In this document: one piece after another, positions 18,377 through 28,020 of the stretch
Numbering within the stretch: the first letter of the stretch is position 1
Layout: the number at the start of each line of letters is the position of its first letter
Assembly: GCF_900566055.1 (NCBI RefSeq)
Contig: NZ_UPHQ01000006.1
Span: 114,409 to 178,408 of the forward strand
Length of the DNA stretch: 64,000 nucleotides
Source of the DNA: Mycobacterium innocens
Lineage (GTDB): Bacteria > Actinomycetota > Actinomycetes > Mycobacteriales > Mycobacteriaceae
Direction of reading: 5' to 3'
Program-made: the position numbers and the translations under genes
The notes under the pieces: model-generated
The model's database searches: none
What the model was told of the DNA's origin: nothing
What the model saw: the letters and a program-made list of their open reading frames with translations, nothing else

Positions 18377-20622
18377 CCACCACGGATTGGCAGCCCACTG
18401 CCTGCATCCTCTGCGAGTGCAACTGCGGCATCGTGGTGCAGGTATCAGACCGCAAACTGGCCCGCATCCGCGGCGACAAAGCGCACCCGGCGTCCCGCGG
18501 CTACACCTGCAACAAGGCGTTGCGCCTGGACCACTACCAGAACAACCGCAGTCGGCTGACCTCGCCGCTGCGCCGCCGATCCGATGGAACCTACGAGGAA
18601 ATCGACTGGGACACCGCCATTGTCGAAATCGCCGACGGGTTCAAGCGGATCCGCGATATCTACGGCGGCGACAAGATCTTCTATTACGGCGGCGGCGGGC
18701 AGGGCAATCATCTCGGCGGCGCCTACAGCGGCGCATTCCTGAAGGCGTTGGGCGCACGCTACCGGTCAAATGCCCTGGCGCAGGAAAAGACCGGAGAAGC
18801 ATGGATCGATTGGCAGCTATATGGCGGCCATACACGGGGCGAATTCGAGCACGCCGAGGTATCGGTGTTCGTCGGCAAGAATCCGTGGATGTCGCAGAGC
18901 TTCCCGCGGGCCCGAGTGGTGCTCAACGACATCGCCAAAGACCCCGCCCGATCGATGATCGTGATCGATCCCGTCGTCACCGACACGGCCAAGATGGCCG
19001 ACTTTCATCTGCGGGTGCGGCCCGGCACCGACGCCTGGTGCATGGCGGCACTGGCGGGCGTTCTGGTTCAGGAAAACCTTTGTGACGAGGCGTTTCTCAG
19101 CGAACACGTGCATGGCGTCGACGCCGTGCGCACCGTGCTACGGGAGGTTCCGGTCGCGGACTACGCGCAACGTTGCGGAGTGGACGAGGAATTGTTGCGA
19201 GCGGCGGCCCGGCGGATCGGCACCGCCGGCAGCGTCTCGGTGTTCGAGGACCTCGGAGTCCAGCAGGCGCCCAACAGCACCCTGTGTTCGTACTTGAACA
19301 AGATGCTGTGGATCCTCACCGGCAACTTCGCGAAAAAGGGTGGCCAGCATCTGCATTCGTCGTTCGCACCGTTGTTCAGCACGGTATCCGGACGCACGCC
19401 GGTCACCGGCGCTCCCATCATCGCCGGACTGGTTCCGGGCAATGTCGTGCCGGAAGAGATCCTGACCGATCATCCGGACCGTTTCCGCGCCATGATCGTC
19501 GAAAGCGCCAATCCCGCTCATTCCCTTGCTGATTCGGCGGCCTGCCGGGAGGCGTTCGCAACGCTGGAATTGCTGGTGGTCGTCGACGTCGCGATGACCG
19601 AAACCGCCCGGCTGGCCCATTACGTGCTGCCGGCGTCGTCGCAGTTCGAGAAGGTCGAAGCGACCTTTTTCAACTTTGAGTTCCCGCACAACGCGGTGCA
19701 CCTGCGCCACCCGATACTGGAACCGCTGCCGGGAACGTTGCCGGAACCGGAAATCTGGTCGAGGTTGGTACGCGCGTTGGATGTCGTCGACGACGCGGAT
19801 CTGCGGCCGCTGCGCGAGGCGGCGCAGCAAGGTCGCCAGGCGTACGCCCAAGCGTTTCTCACCGCGGTGGCGACCAATCCGACTGTGGCCAAACTGCTTC
19901 CCTACGTGCTCTACGAAACCCTCGGCCCGACGCTACCGGACGGGCTGGCGGGAGCGGCTGCCTTGTGGGGGCTTGCGCAGAAGACCGCGATGACCTATCC
20001 CGACGCCGTCCGGCGCGCCGGGCACGCTGACGGCAACGCCTTGTTCGACGCGATCCTGTCCGGCCGCTCCGGGGTCACCTTCACCGCGCACACCTACCCG
20101 GACGACTTCGCGTTGATCAGCCACGCCGACCACAAGATCGCCCTGGAAATCCCCGAAATGCTGGACGAGATAAGGTCATTGGCCCGCGCTTCGGCGGCTT
20201 TGACGACGGCGGAGTTGCCGATCGTGCTGTCGGTGGGCGAGCGCCGCGCCTACACCGCCAACGACATCTTCCGCGACCCGTCCTGGCGCAAACGCGACGC
20301 CGACGGGGCGCTGCGGGTCAGTGTCGAAGACGCCCAAGTCCTCGGACTGGTCGACGGCGGCCGAGCCCGCATCACCACCGCGGCCGGCAGCGCCGAGGCG
20401 ACTGTCGAGATCACCGAGACGATGCTGCCCGGACATGCCGCTCTGCCCAACGGCTTCGGCCTGGACTACACCGACGACGACGGCCAGCTGCGCACCCCGG
20501 GCGTCGCCCCGAACACGCTGACCTCGACGCGGTGGCGTGACCCCTATGCCGGCACACCGTGGCACAAACATGTGCCAGCGCGCATCGAGCGGTGCCCAGC
20601 AGACACAAAAGCCCCCGTTTAG
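18373..20622 (+). CDS. Molybdopterin oxidoreductase (Rv0197-like)
   Basis: The 749-residue protein is of the DMSO-reductase superfamily. An N-terminal 4Fe-4S motif (CILCECNC ... GYTCNKA) is followed by the molybdopterin domains (GGGGQGNHLGG, ESANPAHSLADS) and a C-terminal cofactor-capping barrel (LGLVDGGRARITT). No twin-arginine signal is seen, so it is probably cytoplasmic. The electron donor and substrate are unknown; formate dehydrogenase-like or other oxidoreductase roles are possible. Its last codons (CPADTKAPV) lie inside the left arm of a hairpin repeat. Confidence 0.88.
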   Translation: MTTTDWQPTACILCECNCGIVVQVSDRKLARIRGDKAHPASRGYTCNKALRLDHYQNNRSRLTSPLRRRSDGTYEEIDWDTAIVEIADGFKRIRDIYGGDKIFYYGGGGQGNHLGGAYSGAFLKALGARYRSNALAQEKTGEAWIDWQLYGGHTRGEFEHAEVSVFVGKNPWMSQSFPRARVVLNDIAKDPARSMIVIDPVVTDTAKMADFHLRVRPGTDAWCMAALAGVLVQENLCDEAFLSEHVHGVDAVRTVLREVPVADYAQRCGVDEELLRAAARRIGTAGSVSVFEDLGVQQAPNSTLCSYLNKMLWILTGNFAKKGGQHLHSSFAPLFSTVSGRTPVTGAPIIAGLVPGNVVPEEILTDHPDRFRAMIVESANPAHSLADSAACREAFATLELLVVVDVAMTETARLAHYVLPASSQFEKVEATFFNFEFPHNAVHLRHPILEPLPGTLPEPEIWSRLVRALDVVDDADLRPLREAAQQGRQAYAQAFLTAVATNPTVAKLLPYVLYETLGPTLPDGLAGAAALWGLAQKTAMTYPDAVRRAGHADGNALFDAILSGRSGVTFTAHTYPDDFALISHADHKIALEIPEMLDEIRSLARASAALTTAELPIVLSVGERRAYTANDIFRDPSWRKRDADGALRVSVEDAQVLGLVDGGRARITTAAGSAEATVEITETMLPGHAALPNGFGLDYTDDDGQLRTPGVAPNTLTSTRWRDPYAGTPWHKHVPARIERCPADTKAPV

Positions 20623-20651
20623 CGGCGTGTCGCGGGGTTTTTGCGTCTGCT
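20598..20651. terminator. Hairpin repeat, family A copy 1, between convergent Rv0197-like gene and zmp1
   Basis: The 18-bp arms 20598-20615 and 20634-20651 pair with two mismatches (AGCAGAC-CAAAA-CCCC type). The loop contains CGGCGTGTCG. The same arms and the same loop core recur at 60419-60482. A T-run follows the G-run of the right arm. It probably terminates both convergent transcripts. The left arm encodes the last residues of the oxidoreductase. Confidence 0.75.
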
Positions 20652-20661
20652 CGCGGGGAAC

Positions 20662-22665
20662 CTAACTCCAGATGCGGACCCGCTGTTGCGGCGCTAAGTA
20701 CAGGGCATCGTTCTCGGTGACGTCGAAAGCCTGGTAGAAAGCGTCGATGTTGCGCACCACGCCGTTGCACCGGAATTCCGGCGGGGAATGCGGATCGACG
20801 GCCAGCCGCCGGATCGCCTCAGCCTCACGCGCTTTGGTGCACCACACCTGAGCCCAACCGAAGAACACCCGCTGCACACCGGTAAGGCCGTCGATGACCG
20901 GAGCGGGCTCACCGTTCAGTGACAGCTGGTAGGCCAGCAGCGCGATGGACAGCCCACCCAGATCGCCGATGTTCTCCCCGACGGTGAACGCGCCGTTCAC
21001 ATGGTGGCCGGCAGCGAGATCCTGTGGCGTGTACGTTTCGTATTGCTCGATCAATATCTTGGTGCGGGTGGCGAATTCGGTGCGGTCGTCGTCGGTCCAC
21101 CAGTCCACCAGGTTGCCGTCGCCGTCGTACTTGGCCCCCTGGTCGTCGAAGCCGTGTCCGATCTCGTGCCCGATCACCGCGCCGATGCCTCCGTAGTTGG
21201 CGGCGTCGTCGGCTTCGGCATCGAAGAACGGCGGTTGCAAAATGGCTGCCGGAAAAACGATTTCGTTCATCCCGGGGTTGTAGTAGGCGTTGACCGTCTG
21301 GGGTGTCATGAACCACTCGTCGCGGTCGACCGGGCCGCCGAGCTTGGCCAACTCGCGGTCGTGGTTGACCGCGTAGCCGCGCCGGAAGTTGCCGTAGAGG
21401 TCGTTACGGTCGATCACCAGCGTGGAGTAGTCCTTCCACTTGACCGGGTAACCGACCTTGGCGGTGAACTTGCCCAGCTTGGCCAGTGCCCGCTGCCGGG
21501 TCTGCGGGGTCATCCACTCCAGCTCGCCGATGCTGACCCGGTACGCCTCCTGCAGGCTGGCCACCAGCTCGTCGATGCGGGCCTTGGCTCCCGGCGGGAA
21601 ATACCTTTGCACATAAAGCTTTCCGACTGCATCGCCGAGCAGCGTCTCCACCAGGGCCACGCCCCGCTTCCAGCGCTCGCGGATCTGCTCGGCGCCGGTC
21701 AGGCTGCGGCCGTAGAACTCGAAGTCCTGATCGACCAGGTCGCGGGTCAGCCAGGGGGCCCGGGAACGGATCAATCGCCAACGCGCCCAACACTTCCAGT
21801 CGTCGAGGTCTTCGCTGTTCCACAGCGCCGCGAAGGCGTGCAGATAATCGGGCTGGCGCACCACCAATTCCGGGAGAGCCTGCGGCGTGCTGCCCAGCGC
21901 GGTGACCCAGCCCTGCCAGTCGAAGCCGGCGCCCTCGACCTGCAGGTCGGCGAAGGTGCGCAGGTTGTAGGTGAGTTCGGCGTCGCGGCGCTTGACCACG
22001 TCCCAATGGGCGGCGGCCACCTTGCTCTCCAGCGCCACGATGCGGGCCGCGATATCGGCGTGGGCGGCCCGGTCCTCGGGGGCGTCGCCGTACACCAAGC
22101 TGAACATCCGCGCGATGTGGCCGGGGTAGGCGGCCAGCGCCGCGGCGTGCCGTTCGTCGCGGTAGTAGGACTCGTCGGGCAGGCCGATGCCGGACTGGGA
22201 GAAGTGCAGCAGGTAACGGGTGGAGTCCTTGGAGTCGGTGTCCACATAGAATCCGATGCCACCGCCCATGCCCGTGCGCTGCAGGGCGCCGATGACGGCG
22301 GCCAAGGAGGCACGGTCGGCGGCGCCGTCGATGGTGGCCAGCTCCTCGTGCAGTGGTTGCAGACCGCGGCGTCCGACGGCGTCCTCGTCGATGAAGCTGG
22401 CGTACAGGTCGCCGATGCGTTGCTCGTCGCCGCCGGTCGCGGCACCTTTCGCACAGGCTCGGCTGGCTTCGGCGATCAGATCGCGCACCTGCTCTTCGGC
22501 GCGGTCGAACAGCTGCCGGAAGGCGCCGTCGATCGCCCGGTCCGCCGGTATCTGGTGTTCCTTGAGCCAGCGGCCGTTGACATGGCCGAACAGGTCGTCT
22601 TGGGGGCGGGCATCGGCGTCGACGTAGCTCAGGTCGATACCGGAGCGGATGGCCTCTACTGTCAC
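20662..22665 (-). CDS. zmp1: Zinc metalloprotease Zmp1 (peptidase family M13, Rv0198c-like)
   Basis: The 667-residue M13 (neprilysin-like) protease has the zinc site HEIGH at residues 500-504 in VIGHEIGHGFDDQGAKYD, and ENIGDLGG supplies the third ligand (Glu). The C-terminus RVRIWS fits the family. I chose the GTG at 22665 (VTVEAIRSGIDLS), which aligns with the known protein; an ATG seven codons upstream is possible. Zmp1 in M. tuberculosis interferes with phagosome maturation and inflammasome activation. It is divergent from omamA with a 42-bp gap. Confidence 0.94.
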   Translation of the reverse strand: MTVEAIRSGIDLSYVDADARPQDDLFGHVNGRWLKEHQIPADRAIDGAFRQLFDRAEEQVRDLIAEASRACAKGAATGGDEQRIGDLYASFIDEDAVGRRGLQPLHEELATIDGAADRASLAAVIGALQRTGMGGGIGFYVDTDSKDSTRYLLHFSQSGIGLPDESYYRDERHAAALAAYPGHIARMFSLVYGDAPEDRAAHADIAARIVALESKVAAAHWDVVKRRDAELTYNLRTFADLQVEGAGFDWQGWVTALGSTPQALPELVVRQPDYLHAFAALWNSEDLDDWKCWARWRLIRSRAPWLTRDLVDQDFEFYGRSLTGAEQIRERWKRGVALVETLLGDAVGKLYVQRYFPPGAKARIDELVASLQEAYRVSIGELEWMTPQTRQRALAKLGKFTAKVGYPVKWKDYSTLVIDRNDLYGNFRRGYAVNHDRELAKLGGPVDRDEWFMTPQTVNAYYNPGMNEIVFPAAILQPPFFDAEADDAANYGGIGAVIGHEIGHGFDDQGAKYDGDGNLVDWWTDDDRTEFATRTKILIEQYETYTPQDLAAGHHVNGAFTVGENIGDLGGLSIALLAYQLSLNGEPAPVIDGLTGVQRVFFGWAQVWCTKAREAEAIRRLAVDPHSPPEFRCNGVVRNIDAFYQAFDVTENDALYLAPQQRVRIWS

Positions 22666-22707
22666 CCCGCCATCCTTCCACCCCATATCGGGTGCGACGA
22701 TCGGGCC

Positions 22708-23346
22708 ATGCCCGACGAGGATGCTGATGTCGATGAGGCCGACGACTCCGAGGACGCGACCTCCGAGCCCGACGAACCGGAGTCGGCGCAGCCCGCGATG
22801 TTCTCCAACTACGGCATCGCCTCGACCGTTCTCGGTGTGCTGTCGGTGGCCGCAGTCGTGCTCGGCGCACTGATCTGGTCGTCACATCGTGACGAGGTCG
22901 CCGAGCGCGGGTACCTGAGTCGGGTCATGCGCGCGGCCGCCGAATGGACCGATGTGCTGATCAACATGAACGCCGGCAACGTCGACTCCAGCCTGCAGCG
23001 GCTGCACGACGGGACGGTCGGACAGCTCAACACCGATTTCGACGCCGCCGTGCAGCCCTATCGGCAGGTGGTGGAGAAGTTGCAGACGCGCAGCGACGGC
23101 CGGATCGAGGCGGTGGCGATCGAAACGGTGCACCACGATCTGGATACCCAGCCCGGCAGCGCCCGGCCGGTGGTGACCACCAAATTGCCGCCCTTCGCCA
23201 CCCGGACGGACTCGGTGCTGTTGGTGGCGACGTCGGTCGCCGAGAATGCCGGGGTCAAGCCCCAGACGGTGCACTGGAACCTGCGGATTGACGTCTCCGA
23301 GGTGGACGGCAAGCTGATGATCTCCGGGCTGGAGTCGATCCGTTGA
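22708..23346 (+). CDS. omamA: Orphaned Mce-associated membrane protein OmamA (Rv0199-like)
   Basis: The 212-residue protein has an acidic cytoplasmic N-terminus (MPDEDADVDEADDSEDATSE), one transmembrane helix (TVLGVLSVAAVVLGALIW) and an extracytoplasmic domain. OmamA stabilises Mce1 and Mce4 transporters and is needed for cholesterol and fatty acid import in M. tuberculosis. The stop overlaps the TTG start of the next gene by four bases. The window also starts with another Mce-associated protein. Confidence 0.9.
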   Translation: MPDEDADVDEADDSEDATSEPDEPESAQPAMFSNYGIASTVLGVLSVAAVVLGALIWSSHRDEVAERGYLSRVMRAAAEWTDVLINMNAGNVDSSLQRLHDGTVGQLNTDFDAAVQPYRQVVEKLQTRSDGRIEAVAIETVHHDLDTQPGSARPVVTTKLPPFATRTDSVLLVATSVAENAGVKPQTVHWNLRIDVSEVDGKLMISGLESIR

Positions 23347-24044
23347 GACTCCCGACGAGAAATGCGTGGCGGCTGGCCGTCTTCGACATCGTGGCGCCGC
23401 TGGCGGCTGCCGTGGCGTTGCTGGTGATCGGATTCGTGCTCGGCTGGCCGTGGTGGTGGATTTCGGCGTGCTCGGTGTTGGTGCTGCTGATCGCCGAGGG
23501 TGTGGCCGTCAATTTCTGGCTGTTTCGCCGTGACGCCGTCACCGTGGGCACCGACGACGACGCGCCGGGGCTGCGCCTGGCCGTAGTGTTCTTGTGCACG
23601 GCCGCGCTGGTGGCCGCGGTGCTGACCGGATACACCCACTGGACCACGCCGGATCGCGAGTTCAATCGCGACTCCCGAACGGTGGTACAGGTCGCCACCG
23701 GGATGGCCGAGGCGGTGGCGTCGTTTTCGCCGACGGCCCCGAACGCCTCCGTGGACCGGGCCGCGGCCATGATGGTCCCGGACCGGGCGCAAGCGTTCAA
23801 AGAGCAATACGCCAGGTCCAGTGCCGACCTGGCGCAACGCAAGGTCACCGCACAGGCCGCCACGCTGTCGGCCGGAGTGGAGGCGCTCGGGCCCGCGGAC
23901 GCCAGCGTGGCGGTGATTCTGCGGGTCACCCAGAACTCGCCCGGTCAGCCCCCCAGTCAGGCGGCGCCGGCGGTTCGGGTAACGCTGACCAAGCGTGGCG
24001 ATGACTGGCTGGTGCTCGACGTGACGCCGATCAATTCCCGATAG
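23343..24044 (+). CDS. omamB: Orphaned Mce-associated membrane protein OmamB (Rv0200-like)
   Basis: The 233-residue protein has three N-terminal hydrophobic segments (residues about 12-110: LAVFDIVAPLAAAVALLVIGFVLGW; WISACSVLVLLIAEGVAVNFW; LAVVFLCTAALVAAVLTGY) and an external domain like that of OmamA. It uses a TTG start within the overlap TTGA of omamA, so translation is coupled. OmamA and OmamB probably act as partners. It is convergent with the Rv0201c-like gene (8-bp gap). Confidence 0.85.
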   Translation: MRLPTRNAWRLAVFDIVAPLAAAVALLVIGFVLGWPWWWISACSVLVLLIAEGVAVNFWLFRRDAVTVGTDDDAPGLRLAVVFLCTAALVAAVLTGYTHWTTPDREFNRDSRTVVQVATGMAEAVASFSPTAPNASVDRAAAMMVPDRAQAFKEQYARSSADLAQRKVTAQAATLSAGVEALGPADASVAVILRVTQNSPGQPPSQAAPAVRVTLTKRGDDWLVLDVTPINSR

Positions 24045-24052
24045 GCCGGGCG

Positions 24053-24571
24053 TCAGTTGGTGTCGGCCGCCCGCGTGTTCCGCACCCGGACGAACCGGTC
24101 CGACAACCGTCGCATCCGAATCATCAGCGAGGCGGACGGGCTGACGCTGCCGTCGAGATAGGAGGTCAAGTCCTCGACCTGTACACCGATCCGCGACGCG
24201 AACTCCTGCTGCTCCAGACCCGATCGATCCATCAGCAGCTTCACGTGACGAGCCACCTCAGCACGCTCGTTGGCCTCCAGTTGGATGCGGGCACGGTCCA
24301 GCACCTCCGACAGCGCCTTGGAAATGCCGTACGGCCGAACTCCTCCGAGGACCTCTTCGACCTGGCGGGCGGTGCGCCCGAACGGGTCGCGCTTGAGCGC
24401 GGCGGCGATGCGCTTCCAGGTGGCGATGTCGCCGCCCTCCAGCGCCGCGCGGATCGCGGCGGTAGACCAAAATTCCACCGGCTGGTCGGTGCCGGGTTCG
24501 CTGGTTTCCCGCCCGGGCCGTTGCGGTGGCGGAGCGGGCACCGGTTTCCGCTGGTCGGCGGCCAACGTCAC
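24053..24571 (-). CDS. Helix-turn-helix protein (Rv0201c-like)
   Basis: The 172-residue protein has a Pro-rich N-terminus, a central helical region (WSTAAIRAALEGGDIATWKRIAAALKRDPFGRTARQVEEVL) and a C-terminal XRE-like HTH (MDRSGLEQQEFASRIGVQVEDLTSYLDG). It overlaps mmpL11 by 4 bp, downstream on the same strand, so the two are coupled. A DNA-binding role is suggested by the fold, but the target is unknown. Confidence 0.82.
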   Translation of the reverse strand: MTLAADQRKPVPAPPPQRPGRETSEPGTDQPVEFWSTAAIRAALEGGDIATWKRIAAALKRDPFGRTARQVEEVLGGVRPYGISKALSEVLDRARIQLEANERAEVARHVKLLMDRSGLEQQEFASRIGVQVEDLTSYLDGSVSPSASLMIRMRRLSDRFVRVRNTRAADTN

Positions 24572-27500
24572 CTCGCCTCCTCCAACATCGCTACGGCCAC
24601 TGCCAGGCAGCGCTGCCTGACTTCCTCCCAGTTTGCCTCGGCATCAGGGTCGGGCCACTCGTCGTCGACATCAGACGGGTGCGGATCAGCGAGCCGGCGG
24701 ACCAGCTGGGTGGCCATCCATTGCCGCCTCGAATACGAACCCAGTGGCTGACAACAGTAATACCTGTCCATTCCCGCCAGCACTACGGCCGCGGTTTCGG
24801 GCTCCATTGCTTCGACCATGTCAGCAAATTCGGCATAATCGCGGCTGCTGTTACGGCTCATGATCAGGTAGCCCTTGAGTCGCAACGTTTCCGCCCCGGT
24901 CGGGATCAGCAGCCGGTCGCCGGTGGGCAACTGGACGTTGGTGGTCTCGACCGGGCTGCGCCGCTCGAACCGGGGCCGGTCCGTGCCGCTTTTCGCGGCC
25001 GCGCGCTCGGCGGCGTCGGTTTCCAGGGCGTCGAGGGCGATCGCGAGTCGCCCGCGCCACACGGTGACCGGATGAACCGGACGCTCGGCCCACGACATCG
25101 CCCGGGCGAGGCTGTTGCGGTAGGCCTGGCCGACCTTGCTGGCCGCCGACTGGCCGCCGGTCTTGGCGGAGGCCGAGGAGGCGGCGGACGCGGGGGCCGA
25201 GGCGGCGGAGGCGGTAGCGGGCACGGCGACGTCGGCGCCGTCCCGGACCAGTTCCGGAACGTGTTCGGGTCCCTTGGAGCTGCGTCCGCAGCCGGTGAAG
25301 GCAAGCGGGTCGGCCACGCAAATCGCTTCGGGGGCTAGGTGTTTGAACCTGGCCGCGGACTTGAGCACCATCCGCAGGTCGCCGCTGGGGGCAATTGCGG
25401 CGGCGATGTCGTCGGGAATCACCACGACGTCGGCAAGGTCGACCTCGGGTAGTGGCCGGTCGAAGTCGACCGACGGCAGCATGCGGGCCAGCCACCGCGG
25501 CAGCCACCAGTTCCATTGCGAGAACATCGCCATCAGCGCCGGTACCAGAATCAGCCGCACGATGGTGGCGTCTACCGCGATGGCGACCGCGCAGGCGACG
25601 CCGATCTCGGCCACCAGCGGCATGCCGGCGAAGGCGAATCCGCAGAACACCGCGATCATGATCAGCGCGGCGCTGGTGATGGTGCGCGCGCTGGTGCTCA
25701 CCCCGTACGCGACCGCGTCCCGGGTCTGGCCGGTGTGCAGGAAGCGTTCCCGGATCCGGGTCAGCAGGAAGATCTCGTAGTCCATCGACAACCCGAACGT
25801 CATCGCCAGCACCAGCGGGGGCACGGTGCTGTCGATGGAGCTCAAGTGTGGAAAGCCCAGTTTCTCCGCCCAGCCCCACTGGAAGACCATGACCAGGCTG
25901 CCGTACGCGGCGGCCACCGACAGCAATGTCATCAGCACGCCCTTGAGCGCCAGGAACACCGAGTGCACCGACACCAGCAGCATCACGAACGCGATCAGGG
26001 CCACGAAGGCCAGCACCAGTGGTTGGGTCGCCGACACCCGGTCGTCGAAATCCTTGATCAGTGCGGTCGGTCCGCCGACGTCGATGCGGGCCCCGTCGGC
26101 CGCTCTGGGCAGGTGGGTCCGCATCCAGTCGACGGTGCGCCGGGCGCCCATGTCCTCGGGGTCGACCGACAACACCGCGCTGAGCAGCGCACTGCGGTTG
26201 TCGGCGGCGAACTTCGGCGGCGCAACGGACGCGACGTCCGGAGCCTGCGTCATCTGCTGACGGATCGCCGCGATGGTTTGGTTGTGCGCCGGGGTGGACG
26301 CGCCGCCGTCGGGAAATGTGACCAGCACCTGAGCCGGGCCCAGCGCGCCCGGACCGAGCGCCTGGGCGGCCGCCGACACGCCGGCCCGGATCTCGTGCGA
26401 TGAGTCGAATTGCCGCAGCAGGCTGTTGCCCAGCACCATCTGTGTCGCCGGCGCCGCCATGAGCAGCAACACCATCGACGCCGACAACGCCGTCATCCAG
26501 GGCCTGCGCATCACCCACCCGACCCAGCGGGCCCAGAACCGGGACTGCGTGCTTTCCGGCCGTCGGGACCAGTGCAGCAGCGCCGATCGCTTGGCGGCCG
26601 CCCGGGCGAAGGAGGTCAGCAGGGCCGGCGTCAGCGTGGCCGACGTCAGCATCGCGACCGCGACGGCGAGGATCGCCCCGGTGGCCATCGACCGCAGCGC
26701 GGGGGTGTTGATCAAGTAGATGCCGGTGAGTGAGGCGATCACGGTCATGCCGGACAGCACCACCGCGAGCCCGGAGGTGGCCATGGCGGCGTCGACGGCT
26801 TCTTGCGGCCGACGGCCGGTACGCAGTTCCTCGCGGAAACGCATCAGGATGAACAGGGAGTAGTCGACGGCCAGCGCGATACCGAACATCGACACGGTCG
26901 AGGTCACGAACACCGACATGGTGGTGTGCATCGACAGCAGATAGACCAGGCCCATGGTGACGACGACCGTGCAGATACCGAGGGCCAGCGGGATCGCGGC
27001 GGCGGCAAGCGAGCCGAAGACGGCGAGCAGGACGATCAGGATGATCGGCAGGTTCCAGCGTTCGGCGTCGGCGATGTCGTGTTTGGTGTTGGCCGCCGCG
27101 GCGGCGCTGAGTGCACCTTGCCCGATGACATAGAGCCGCACCCGGCCGTCCGCGGTTTGCCCGGGCTTGTCGCCTTTCACGCCGATTTTTTGTCGCAGCT
27201 TCTTGGCGATATCGCTGGTGCCGGCGTTGCGGGCGTCGAGCCGCAACGACACCACATATGGCCGGTCGGGCTGCGGGGGCCGCTGCGTGGGGTTGGGTAC
27301 CTCGGTCACGCCGGGGAATTCGCCGGCGATGCTCCGCAACCGGGTGACCGCGTCGTTGATGTCTGAGAAGCTGGCGTCCGGGCGCGGCGTGGCCACCAGC
27401 GCCAGCGACGGCGCTTCCTGGTCGGGATACTGGGCGTCGAGGACGTCGTGGACCAGCAACGACTGCGATCCGGCTACCTCGAAGCCGCCGCCGGTGAGAT

Positions 27501-27606
27501 TCCCCGACTGCGTCATGGCCAGATAAACGGCCGGCACCAAAGCGAGAAACCAGCCTGTGAACACCAACCACCGGAATCTGCGCAGGTTGCGGCTCAGGCG
27601 CATCAT
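24568..27606 (-). CDS. mmpL11: RND-family lipid/heme transporter MmpL11 (Rv0202c-like)
   Basis: The 1012-residue protein begins MMRLSRNLRRFRWLVF. It has two sets of RND helices around two porter domains, with the proton-relay pairs in GIALAVDYSLFILMR and FGLSMDYEIFLLTR. The C-terminal cytoplasmic domain is longer than in M. tuberculosis (966 residues), with an Ala/Ser-rich insertion (AVPATASAASAPASAAS region). MmpL11 exports monomeromycolyl diacylglycerol and mycolate wax esters in related species and has been tied to heme uptake with Rv0203. The Rv0203-type gene beside it is degraded here. Confidence 0.95.
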   Translation of the reverse strand: MMRLSRNLRRFRWLVFTGWFLALVPAVYLAMTQSGNLTGGGFEVAGSQSLLVHDVLDAQYPDQEAPSLALVATPRPDASFSDINDAVTRLRSIAGEFPGVTEVPNPTQRPPQPDRPYVVSLRLDARNAGTSDIAKKLRQKIGVKGDKPGQTADGRVRLYVIGQGALSAAAAANTKHDIADAERWNLPIILIVLLAVFGSLAAAAIPLALGICTVVVTMGLVYLLSMHTTMSVFVTSTVSMFGIALAVDYSLFILMRFREELRTGRRPQEAVDAAMATSGLAVVLSGMTVIASLTGIYLINTPALRSMATGAILAVAVAMLTSATLTPALLTSFARAAAKRSALLHWSRRPESTQSRFWARWVGWVMRRPWMTALSASMVLLLMAAPATQMVLGNSLLRQFDSSHEIRAGVSAAAQALGPGALGPAQVLVTFPDGGASTPAHNQTIAAIRQQMTQAPDVASVAPPKFAADNRSALLSAVLSVDPEDMGARRTVDWMRTHLPRAADGARIDVGGPTALIKDFDDRVSATQPLVLAFVALIAFVMLLVSVHSVFLALKGVLMTLLSVAAAYGSLVMVFQWGWAEKLGFPHLSSIDSTVPPLVLAMTFGLSMDYEIFLLTRIRERFLHTGQTRDAVAYGVSTSARTITSAALIMIAVFCGFAFAGMPLVAEIGVACAVAIAVDATIVRLILVPALMAMFSQWNWWLPRWLARMLPSVDFDRPLPEVDLADVVVIPDDIAAAIAPSGDLRMVLKSAARFKHLAPEAICVADPLAFTGCGRSSKGPEHVPELVRDGADVAVPATASAASAPASAASSASAKTGGQSAASKVGQAYRNSLARAMSWAERPVHPVTVWRGRLAIALDALETDAAERAAAKSGTDRPRFERRSPVETTNVQLPTGDRLLIPTGAETLRLKGYLIMSRNSSRDYAEFADMVEAMEPETAAVVLAGMDRYYCCQPLGSYSRRQWMATQLVRRLADPHPSDVDDEWPDPDAEANWEEVRQRCLAVAVAMLEEAR

Positions 27607-27837
27607 GAACTGCTGGATGTTGTTCTCCCGGTATTTCTCTCGCAATGCGTGCTCGCGAGCCTACCGCAGAGCACGTAGCAATTATGTCGGCTTATTGGTT
27701 GCTGAGCTGCAACGATGTCGGCACCGCGACGCTGCGGCGAACCCCGACCCGGGTCGTCGGCCTTGACGGCGGCGGCGCCGGAGGTGGCAGGATGTCCGTG
27801 GCCGTGCGGCGTATTCGGAGTCCGCAACTCGGGTTAG

Positions 27838-28020
27838 TGCAAGCTGCCGGTCACCTTTCCGCAGGCGCTGAACCTGGCGCAGGTCGCGCAGAGCGCAGGT
27901 GGGTTGCCGGGTTTGCCGCCGCCAGCCGGGGCACCGCCCGCCGTCGGGTCGCCCGCAGGCACCCAGCAGCCGGCAGGCAACCAGCCGCCCGCAGCCGGCG
28001 GGCCGGTCCGGGGCCGTTGA
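27838..28020 (+). pseudogene. Remnant of an Rv0203-type secreted hemophore (C-terminal tail only)
   Basis: A 60-codon tail reads CKLPVTFPQALNLAQVAQSA and then a Pro/Ala/Gly-rich end (GLPGLPPPAGAPPAVGSPAG). The start resembles the last helix of the heme-binding Rv0203 (RCSLPISGLQAIGLMQAVQ). A TAG directly precedes the Cys codon, and only about 230 bp separate it from the mmpL11 start, too little for the rest of the domain. A faint match to the Rv0203 signal region (GTATLRRTP) lies near 27720-27745. I infer an internal deletion of the hemophore gene that normally sits here. The Pro-rich tail is not in the tuberculosis protein. Confidence 0.45.

Noticed and set aside
21001..23346. A 781-codon open frame on the plus strand opposite zmp1
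   Set aside because: It is the complement of zmp1, whose HEIGH motif and M13 homology are clear. Only its last part (from 22708) is the true OmamA gene.
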